A model generated the notes under the pieces. That model saw only the letters and a program-made list of their open reading frames with translations. It had not been told where the DNA came from and searched no databases. This document shows positions 1-8,294 of a stretch of 15,856 nucleotides of DNA, piece by piece (the first letter of the stretch is position 1; each line of letters opens with the position of its first letter). The stretch is from Spirogloea muscicola (taxonomy: Eukaryota > Streptophyta > Zygnematophyceae > Spirogloeales > Spirogloeaceae), in contig WELB01000269.1 of assembly GCA_009602725.1 (NCBI GenBank), forward strand, positions 106,912-122,767, in the 5' to 3' direction. Made by a program: the position numbers and the translations under genes.

Positions 1-813
1 GGCCGCTCCTCGCGGCGGTCGCGGCGGCGCTGTCGGCGCCCGCGCTGGCGGCCGTGCCGCTCCTCGCCGGCCTGCGCGCCAACCAGACGTTCATGTCCGG
101 CCTCCTCGCCTGGGCCGTCGCCCAGGTGCTCAAGGTGCGGCCGTGCTCGACCTCCCTCCCAGTCCAGCAGTGCGCCCCATGGCGCAGCTTTCTCAGGCTC
201 ATGCTGGTGGCAGCAGGCTATCTGCTCTCGCCGGCGGTGTCGACATCATGCAGGCAAAGTCCTGTCCGTGGCGAGCTCGCAGGTTTTCACAAAGTACGCC
301 GTGGAGCGCAAGTGGGATCCGCGCATGCTCGTCGGGTCCGGCGGCATGCCGTCGTCGCACGCCGCGCTGTGCACCGGCCTCACCGCGGCGGTGGCGCTCA
401 CGCACGGCGTGCACGACGCCCTCTTCTCCGTCTGCCTCAGCTTCTCCCTCATCGTCATGTACGACGCCGCCGGTGTCCGCCGCCATGCCGGCATGCACGC
501 CCAGGTCCGCCCCTCCCCGCCGCCCGCCACTTGCTTGCCATCGGCTACTGCAAGACTCGGGCTGCCGCTGCTGTGGTGGCTGCTAATGCCCCTAATGCAT
601 TTCACTTCTCCCTGGATGTGGACTCTGCAGGTGCTAAATATTGTGGTGACGGAGCTGCTGACAGGCCACCCAGTGAGCAAGAACCAGCTCAAGGAGCTCA
701 TCGGCCACACGCCGCTGCAGGTGGCCGCCGGTGCGCTGCTTGGCGTCCTCGTCGCCGCTGCTCTGGCGTATCTCGGGCACAGGGCCGCACTCGCTGGCAG
801 CCTTGCTCTGTAG
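1..813 (+). CDS. DUF212 / YuiD-like PAP2-related membrane protein, 5'-partial
   Basis: The last three exons are visible: 1-134 (frame from base 3), 283-504 and 631-813 (TAG), about 178 residues. The introns 135-282 and 505-630 are GT-AG and in phase 0. The spliced protein reads ...AWAVAQVLK/VFTKYAVERKWDPR, then GSGGMPSSHAALCTG, SLIVMYDAAGVRRHAGMHAQ, GHPVSKNQLKELIGHTPLQV and AAGALLGVLVAAALAYL. The GGMPSSH, YDAxGVRRHAG and GHTPxQVxAG motifs are hallmarks of DUF212 ('acid phosphatase/vanadium-dependent haloperoxidase-related'), a divergent PAP2-type family of plants, algae and bacteria. Several hydrophobic stretches imply an integral membrane protein. A phosphatase-like activity on a lipid phosphate is inferred from the family; the substrate is unknown. 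The N terminus, including any organelle-targeting peptide, lies outside the window. The gene converges on the minus-strand gene ending at 1699. Family assignment is secure; function is not. Confidence 0.9.
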   Translation, partial: GRSSRRSRRRCRRPRWRPCRSSPACAPTRRSCPASSPGPSPRCSRCGRARPPSQSSSAPHGAAFSGSCWWQQAICSRRRCRHHAGKVLSVASSQVFTKYAVERKWDPRMLVGSGGMPSSHAALCTGLTAAVALTHGVHDALFSVCLSFSLIVMYDAAGVRRHAGMHAQVRPSPPPATCLPSATARLGLPLLWWLLMPLMHFTSPWMWTLQVLNIVVTELLTGHPVSKNQLKELIGHTPLQVAAGALLGVLVAAALAYLGHRAALAGSLAL

Positions 814-1698
814 CACCTGCTCTTGGCCGCCTTGCCTCTGAGACTGACGGCCGGCTCGGTCACCGTAAACATGGCCGCCAGTGCCCTCCTTGCTCCTCCT
901 TTCCTCATTTAATCGGGCCGTTATGAGTGGCCTTATAGAACAAGCTCCTCCACACACAAGCCAAACCCCCGTTGCTCCCAATCTTTTCATGCCAGCATAC
1001 AACTCTTAAAAAAAGTATGCACTTTGGGGCAGCCTCCGAGCTCTTACAGATTATATGCTGGCCATTGTGTTCATTGTTATTCTTTTCTACGCCTAAGTCT
1101 TGAAGTTGGTCAGAGTACACAACTGTGCGTGGCTGGCAGTGGAAACATTCTATTGGCTAGTGTAGCTATTGTATTCAGACCAATCATCGTATTCAAGTCT
1201 TGAAATTGATCAGGGTATGCAACTGCGCGCGGCTAAGAGTGACAAGGACTCACTTGCTAAGGGGCGGCTCCTCTGCCAATGCTTACGTCATGGTCAACAG
1301 CGTGGCTTCAAGAAACTTCACAAAAAGCAGAAAAGACCAGCACAATGGCGGACTCACAAGCCATTGGCGCAAATGCACAGCAAAGATAAGGGTCCATGGC
1401 AAAAGCAGGTGCAAGAGCAGCAGTCTACACCCCACCCAGCATCACTTACTGAGCAAGAGATACTCAGTGCTTGTTTGGTACCTAGGAGCTGCGGGTAGGT
1501 GCTGTACACAATGCAGAGGCCTGGACGGTCTTTCAGGCCAGCAATCTTAGATCTTTGATGGACCCTACTTGGTTGCCAGGCAGCTGGAGGTTCTGAGATT
1601 CCCCAAACTGTGTGGAACACAACACATGGAAGGATGGGCATGCTAGCGAGGGTCCTGGTGGGTAGAGACAGCTGAGAAGGCCACAAAGCATGGCAACC
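814..1698. other. Convergent intergenic region (3' flanks of two genes)
   Basis: These 885 bases separate the stop of the DUF212 gene from the stop of the minus-strand NERD-like gene. They should hold both 3' UTRs. No open frame here has a recognisable family, codon bias or plausible splice sites. The one clear structure is a diverged direct repeat (1095-1134 and 1195-1234). The complement of TTACA at 1044-1048 reads TGTAA, the green-algal polyadenylation motif, on the minus strand. It lies about 650 bases past the minus-strand stop, so its role is uncertain. Confidence 0.6.
1095..1234. repeat. Diverged 40-bp direct repeat, offset exactly 100 bp
   Basis: The copies at 1095-1134 and 1195-1234 both start AAGTCTTGAA and end GGCT. 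They align without gaps at 33 of 40 positions. All seven differences are transitions (G/A or C/T). The repeat lies in the convergent 3' flanks and no coding role is visible. Confidence 0.75.
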
Positions 1699-4600
1699 TC
1701 AGCTGTGGACGAAATGGCAGCTGCTTCCCCGGTTGCAGAAGCCTCTGTCACGCCAAAACTTGCAGGGCATAGAGAATCGCGGGCGGTGCTGCGGATTGCT
1801 GCTGCTGTCATGGATGCGCTCGCGGGGCTCAGGCCCATGGCCGCGTCCCCTTAGGCTCCGCCCACCTCCTTGGTGCAGCGGCGGCCCCTGGCGCCTATGG
1901 CTATCACTACGGGCATCGTCATTCAGCGGCGGGCGGAAGTGCTCCTGTGGCAGTGGCGAGTGCGGCCGCTCATTGTCCATTTGCCACGGTGCTTGGTCCC
2001 ACTTCTGCGGGTGGCCGCGGTCCCGCTCCGCGTTCTCGCGCGCTCTCTCTGACGCTGGCGGGGACCGGATCTCTCTGTCTCCTGTCGACGACGGCTGGCC
2101 AGCTGCATTCCTGTAGCCAGGCTTATAGCCGCCCCGCAGGTTGCCGCCCCTGTCGGAGTGAGGGGGCGGCAGCAGAGGTGGCCCTGCTGGGGCAGCCATG
2201 TCCTGCCACAGTCGGCCACCCTGCAGGGGAAATCGTGAACTGCCAGCTAAGTCAGCATTCTCAAAGCGTAAGGCCGGCTGCTCGTACGACGAACCGCCGT
2301 CAAAACCCAGCTGGGGCAGATGCCTTGAGGATGGCTCGCCATCCTGCCGGGGCGGACCTACACCTAGACCCGGGTTCACGCCTGCACCATGCGTGCGATA
2401 GGTGTGGCCATTGCTCGGCACTACATGGGGTGGCGGCTGCATCATAGGCACAGCGACTTGCTCATCAAAGGAGGACCGCGGCTGCTGCATGGAGACAGGC
2501 GGCAGGATGACACGCGCAGGCGCCGCTGGCTGGGCCGACGGCTGCGGTGGCTGCAGCGGCGGGGCCGCGCCCCGCGGCTGACTGTCAAGCTTGTCACGCG
2601 ACTGGATGATGTCAGTGATCAGAATGCTGGACTCGCGAGCATGTGGGTGGTCGCCCTGCCACGCACGCAGGTCTGGCGGGAAGTGCTGGAGCCATAACCG
2701 CAGCTGCGTGACGGAGAACGGGCCCTGGGTGTCGCCCTGAGGATCCACGTAGTGCCACACTTTGTCATCCTCCTGGGCTTCCTGCAAAGCCTGGGCAGGG
2801 ACGGCAGCACCAGGCTGTGGGCCCAGCTCTGGCGGCGCATGCATCTGCAACACGGGCTGCTGCTGCACCGCCGGCCCTGCTGCCGCTGTTGCACCTGAAA
2901 GAGGAGGGAGGGTGGTGGGCACAGCTTGCCACGCCTCCGAAGTGGCGCTCTTGACTGTGTCAGCGCCGGAGAAGGACTGGCGGGAATCTGGAGCACCTGC
3001 CTCCTCCCTGCGACCAAGCGTTGGACTGACTGACCTTGGCAACGGCCTCTCCTTGCCCCTGTCGTACCGCGGTTCCTCGCGCCTGTCCCTGTCCCTCTGA
3101 TCCCTCTCCCGCCGCCGCTCCTCCTCCCTCCGCTCCTCCCTCCTCCTCTCGCGCCGCCGGTCCTTCTCCCGTTTCCTGTTCCGCAGCCTCTCCGCTATCT
3201 CCGCATCGTCTGCCTCCCTTCCCCTCTGCCTCCATGCTGCCCCTGGATCCCGTGCATCTCGCCTGTTGGGTTCTGGGCTGTGCTTCCCGCTGTCCCTCTG
3301 GCCTAGGTCAGAGGCCCCGACGTCCTCCCGGCCCCTCTTGAGAGATGGCTGCTGCGAGGACGTCTCCCTCGAAGGAGCTGCAGCTCGCCTGTCATTCCTT
3401 GTCCAGACCGGTGAACCTGCAGGCAACAAGGGCATTCTTGTGCTTCAAGCCATGTGAAATTTGACAACACACAGCTACCTCACAGCGAGGCCCTGATCAC
3501 TGAGATAAGCAATTGTATCACTATGTTAGGTCTAAGGTCATGCGTACCGAATCTAGGGCTCTGGTTGGCTCTTGGGCTTGCAGCCACCCTTGGGCTCTTG
3601 TTGAACTCGGGGCTAGCATCGGCGTCCAGTGATGGATCAGCCTCCACTTTTGGCATCACTTTGAGCTTAGCGGCCTTGAATTCCAGACTCTCCAACTCCC
3701 GCAACTTGATAACGCAGTCCCGCAGCTCCTTCTGCAAGCCCTTCTCGCTGGCTCGGTCCCGCAGATTTGTCAATCTTTTCTGCTCAGTCTCAAACCACTG
3801 GCAGCAGACAACAAGACAGTGAAACGTGCATAAATGGTAACGCCCGTATGTGCAAAATTTATAAACGTGAGTTATCCATATTTCAATAATCAAGTCAGCC
3901 TTATTCTATGGAGGCTCAACGACAATTTCAGAGACATAGGTCACACCTCATTGACTTTAGCCACCCGCAAGTCTGCGACCTTGTCTTCAACCTCGCCCTG
4001 CAATGAACTAGCAAGATTTAGTGCTTGCCAGCAAGATGCAGTGCTTGGTGGGCCTGGTGGACTCCTTCCCTTAGCAGGTTCCAGTGTGAGGTTTAACGTT
4101 CTACTCTATTTTGTGCAAGTTAGGGACATGTGTGGAGGGACCAACAAATTGCGTGTCTCAGCAAAGCCCTTACCACAGTAAGGCGAGGAAGTATGCCAAG
4201 GCGCATGCTCTCTCGCAGGTACTTGACTTCCTCCTGTATTACCATGTGCACAGCACCATTATTACCATGTGCACAGCACCATCATGCTGATGTGAGACTG
4301 GTGGTGTCATGTCCCTACTCAAGCAGTCCCCTGGCAATGCTGGACTCACTTCGGATGACTCAATCATGAGTGCAGTTAAAGGAGCCACTTTCACATAAAG
4401 AAGGTCACTCTGTCTAGCACTTACATGCAGCCTCATACAAGCAAAGTCAAGGAGATCAACTCCTGTACAATCAAACCTTCTGCAGCGCTCTGCTTGTGTT
4501 ACTGACCTCGTCAAAGTCTTGATTGGACACCAGATTGATCCTGTATGGTTCCACCTTGGTGGCACTTTGCACCATCAGTGTCTTGTTGGTCATCTTTCTG

Positions 4601-7600
4601 CCTGTGCTGTACAAGTCTGGCTCCAAATGTATGCCTGCCAGATGACATCCAGAGAAGATCAGCTAAATCTGAAGCGATGACAGAGTAGTCTGTGAATAAA
4701 GTGGCCATTGCACCCAAATTCAATAGGTCTAGAAACGGGTTAGCACATCAAAACAGCAGCTTTGCAACACATCAAAACAGTGGAGAGGGCTGCGGACAAG
4801 AAGCCGCTTACCAACAATCTGCATGAGTCGGTAGATATTATCTGAGGCAGTCACTCCTGGCACACGAAGCCGAACGAAACCCTTGACCACCTTGGAGTCG
4901 AAGTGAGGGTCGATCAGAAGGTCTTCTAGCAGGCTTCTCTTCAGAAAGATGAGGCTTATGTTTTTCAAGTTAATCGCAGCCCAATCTGTTGGGTGGGGCT
5001 CAGCATCCTCGGGTCTCCTTGTTTCCTCTGCTCGGAGTTGACCCCTCTTTAGAGGACGATCAGCCGCTACTGCCACATTCACTTGCAACTCCTGTTCACT
5101 TTTGTCTCCCCTGCTCGCTTCTTCTTCAACTCCCTCACCAGCATGCACATCTATAGGCATGGAGAACTTTGGCGTGTCAAAAGGGGACTCCACTTCCACA
5201 CCGATCCCGTTGGCTTTATTCTGGCTTGACTGGTAATGCATGCCAAGCATCTTCGCCATAGTGAACATGCCCACCTTGTCGCCAAAGAGGGGCTTAAGAT
5301 GCGCATCGCAGATGATGTTCCGTTTGTCATGAGGGTCCTGCAGGTTGTTCTCCTTGATGTGCTGCCAGATCAGCTTGGTGGCGCCATAGCGGTTGATCAT
5401 CTTGGAGACATCACCACCGCGGAACTTGAGAAAGTCGATCAGCTGCGGAGACGCCCATGAAGCTGGAGCAGCTGCCAAGCTTGGCGCCTTAGTCAGTCTC
5501 TTCTTTCTGGGCGAAACCACTGGAGCAGCCGCCTCTTCCATAATGTCCTCATTGTCGTCCTCAAACACCTCTTGTTCTTCATCGTCCGTGTCCTCGTCAC
5601 TCTCGCTCTCCACTACCACCTTTGCCAGCCGCCGCCGGCCATTGCCTCGCTGCTTGCTTGGACCTCTTGTTGGCGCCACCTTTGCTTTGGCTTTGCGCTT
5701 TGGAGGAGGTGCTTCTGGTGTATCCTCTTCCGAGTGGCCCTCAATGTCAGTATCAGAGTTCTCTGCTCCCCTCTCGCCAACTGCAGAGCCCCTCCGTGGC
5801 CTCTTTACATGTATTTTGATCTGGTCAAGCACTGCTTGGCTGAGGTTCTTCCTCAAGTCCTCCCAGTACTCTTTGTAGTAATTCTCATACGTGTCCGGTG
5901 AAGTAAAATCAATCGGCATCTGCAGGATACATTCGAAATATACTTGTTGATATCTAAACTAGACAACTAACTAGATCATGGACGCAGATCATGGTTTGCA
6001 CCTTAAAAGGAAGCTCTGTCCAGCTCATCTGCAGTTTCTGTTGGAGCTTGCACAGTACTACTAACCGAAGGGAATCGAGGGGTATGACAGTCCTCAGGTG
6101 CAGCTGAATAATATAACTAGGAGTCAAGAAAATGACAGGTCGATTGATCATGGCACGCACCCCATCAATCCCAACTGTCTCGTGTCCTTCAAGCATGCCT
6201 GCTAACGTCAGGCACTCATTACAGAGACCCTTGCCTCTCTGCAGCCGCTTGAACTCGACCTCGTCAATGCACTTGCGGCAGTAGGCAGTGCAGCAAGTGT
6301 GGCACAGGAAGAATGGCTTCTTCTTGCAGGTCCTGCAGAAGTGGTAATCTGTTGCCAGCGTATGGAAAGTGCTCAGCAGGCAGAAATATTGAAGACCGGC
6401 TCAAGATGGCCCTGCAGCGGCCTCCAGTAAGCAAGAGCAATCAGGCACTGCATTTCCATGTCTGACACAGACTGATCTGACTACAGCTGCCACTTTCTCT
6501 TACCGCAGATCCACTTGCTGCCCGACTTGAAGGCCTCCTTGTCCTGGTTGATGCACTCAAAGTGGTACGACTTGGGACAGTGCCTGCAGGGTCCAAAGCA
6601 CAGCCATAGATTTGTAAGACAGCTTCACAGAACATAGAAACAAGATTCTCGCCACAGGCTCCCCTAGGCCCTTCTGCAGCCAGCAAGCATTTTCTTAAAA
6701 CACCAGAGTCAAGCTCAAGAGACAATCACAGTTCCCTGCCAGCGACTCTCGCCTTGGAAAGCCCGGAGCGATGAAGGGATATTTGTGGACCTAAAGGCAT
6801 GTCTTGAGCTACTCCGTCTGGACGTATGTAAGTAGCACGCACTCTTGCTCCTACGACTCGCTCAGAGATTTCCAAGAGCTTTTTCAGTTCTCAAAAAGTT
6901 AACGCACCTACTGCAACAACCCAGCCAATCTGCAGGGCTGATGGAAGGTGGGCTGAGGTGATGGACAACGCGCCGACCGGCTCAGCTGGCCGCTACGCAG
7001 GCCTGTGGAATGGCTGCTCCAGCTTCAAAGCTGCCGTTTGATTTCTTGGCCCTTCTTGCACAACTGCGGCACCTTCAATAGGAGACTCTAGTGTGCCATC
7101 ATGGAATTAATCGGAAGGGCGGTGCTCACAGCTGGTCGCAAACGACGAGGTCCCCGCCGTCCTTGCAGATGAAGCAGACGTCCTCCTCGCCGGGCTTGCG
7201 CGCGGGCACCTTGCGGGGCCGCCCCGGCTTCCGCCTGGCCGCGCCCTCCTTGGCCGCCGCAGGCTTGGCCTTGGGCTCCGGCGGGCTTCCGCCGCCGCCG
7301 CCCGGAGCTGCGGCCGCAAGCCCGCGGCCATCCTGCGTGTCCCTGAGAGTCTCCGAGGAGGTCGCGCCACCATGTGGAAGCTCCGCTATGAACTCCGCCT
7401 TGGCCGCTCCCTCATCCTCTGCCCTGAAAGCACCGCCGCCAAGCCCAGCTTCGCCGCGTCGGTTGCCGTCCGCACCGCCGTCAGCGGCGAAGCCCCCGAC
7501 GACGGCGGCGACGGCGTCCGAGACGGCGGCGGCGGCGATGGCCGCGAGGTCCGCGGCCTTCGCGGGCTCCTCCATCTTCACGTCCGCCGCCGCCGCCGCC

Positions 7601-7608
7601 TCCGCCAT
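1699..7608 (-). CDS. NERD-like PHD-SWIB-Plus3-GYF-CCCH chromatin protein
   Basis: Nine exons on the minus strand: 7608-7130, 6583-6504, 6348-6161, 5919-4812, 4634-4507, 4233-4174, 3997-3947, 3797-3548, 3416-1699. All introns are GT-AG, phases agree at every junction, and the total is 4062 nt (1353 residues plus TGA). Order: acidic/Ala-rich N terminus; AT-hook-like KPGRPRK; PHD finger (Cys145, Cys148, Cys157, His167, Cys170, then WICDYHFC) with a second Cys-rich block; lysine-rich linker; SWIB/MDM2 (about 406-479); Plus-3 (about 565-690) running into RLTVGEVEDK and LRDRASEKG; Arg/Glu-rich stretch (about 854-905); GYF ([15 protein letters not shown], about 1000-1040); C-terminal C-x8-C-x5-C-x3-H finger (1333-1352). 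This is the architecture of plant NERD / zinc finger CCCH protein 19 or 44. In Arabidopsis NERD binds histone H3 and AGO2 in siRNA-guided DNA methylation. A nuclear silencing or transcription-adaptor role is inferred. The start at 7608 is chosen for its GCCATGG context; an in-frame ATG at 7686 would add 26 residues. Confidence 0.93.
4238..4283. repeat. Tandem 23-bp duplication at an intron 3' end
   Basis: Two adjacent 23-bp units, 4238-4260 and 4261-4283, match at 22 of 23 positions. Each contains ACCATGTGCACAGCACCAT. They lie in the NERD-like gene's intron 4506-4234, directly upstream (minus strand) of the acceptor AG at 4235-4234. They occupy the position of the polypyrimidine tract and branch point. 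Confidence 0.85.
6584..7129 (-). other. Intron 1 of the NERD-like gene, 546 bp
   Basis: This is the longest intron of the gene. It splits the PHD finger between CDQ-L and HCPKSYH. The donor is GTGAGC at 7129 and the acceptor is CCTGCAG ending at 6584. No conserved frame, RNA gene or repeat was recognised inside it. Confidence 0.8.
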
Positions 7609-8294
7609 GGCCGCCCCGAATTCGGCAGTGATGGGCAGGACGCCTCCCCGACGGCGCAGTGCCTCGCCGCCGGGCCCCCGCGCCAAGGCGGCGCCAATCG
7701 CGGGCCGCGTTCTGCGGCGCCACTTGCGCCGCGGCCGTCGGCGGCGGGCCCGGGGGAAGCGGGGGCGGGGTCGCTTTCACACTGGCGGGGGAGAAGCCCT
7801 AGCTCGAAATCCTGGCGGCTGTGCAAGTGAGCTCAGCGCGCAACGGAACGGCGACGTTGCCGTGTTTCACCTCGTTCGGCGAAACAGCGTCAACGAATCC
7901 AACCGGCGCGGCCGGAACGGCGAACCCTGCCCGCTCGATGGGCCGCAGTCGGACGGCTGGGCTCGGCAGTGTGAATCACGGCTGCATCGGACGGCCTGAG
8001 ACGAAGGGATCGCTACCATGGTCAAGCTTACGCGGTGACCGGGGGAGCTAACCGCGGTAACCACCCACCCTACCCCCCCCTCACTTTCCTCCGCCGCTGG
8101 TTTGTGGCGTCGACTTCATATCCCGGCTTTCGCGGCGCTCGCGGCGGCGGCGGCGTCGGCGGCGATGGGGGCGACCGCGGCGGCGGCGGCCGTCGCCAGT
8201 ACGGGCTCGGCGCGGGGGCGGTGAGCGCGGCTGAGGGCGGCCGCTCTTGCAGGAGCCCGCGCGCCTCGCCGCCGGGGCGGCCCTAGCTCGCGCC
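7609..8294. promoter_or_regulatory. Divergent promoter region between NERD-like and Nup50-like genes
   Basis: The 686 bases between the two opposed start codons are strongly GC- and CpG-rich and carry runs of GCC/GGC triplets. They must contain both 5' UTRs and promoters unless a transcript starts further off. A GC-box-like GGGGCGGGG occurs near 7762-7772 and a C-run near 8072-8080. No TATA element stands out. The long frames crossing it on both strands look like by-products of base composition and match no family. Confidence 0.55.

Noticed and set aside
54-926. Long plus-strand frame crossing the DUF212 exons
   Set aside because: After the first 27 codons it leaves the coding frame of the real exons and runs through both introns. 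The spliced DUF212 model explains the region with conserved motifs.
7091-7999. 302-codon plus-strand frame opposite NERD exon 1
   Set aside because: It is an Ala/Pro/Ser-rich shadow of the GC-rich minus-strand exon. It has no domain, while the minus strand encodes the PHD finger start.
8164-8252. Upstream ATG at 8164 with GTGAGC donor and TTGCAG acceptor as an extra NUP50 first exon
   Set aside because: The implied intron is only about 32 bases and the joined frame hits TAG at 8284-8286 before the NUP50 start. At most it is a short upstream frame.
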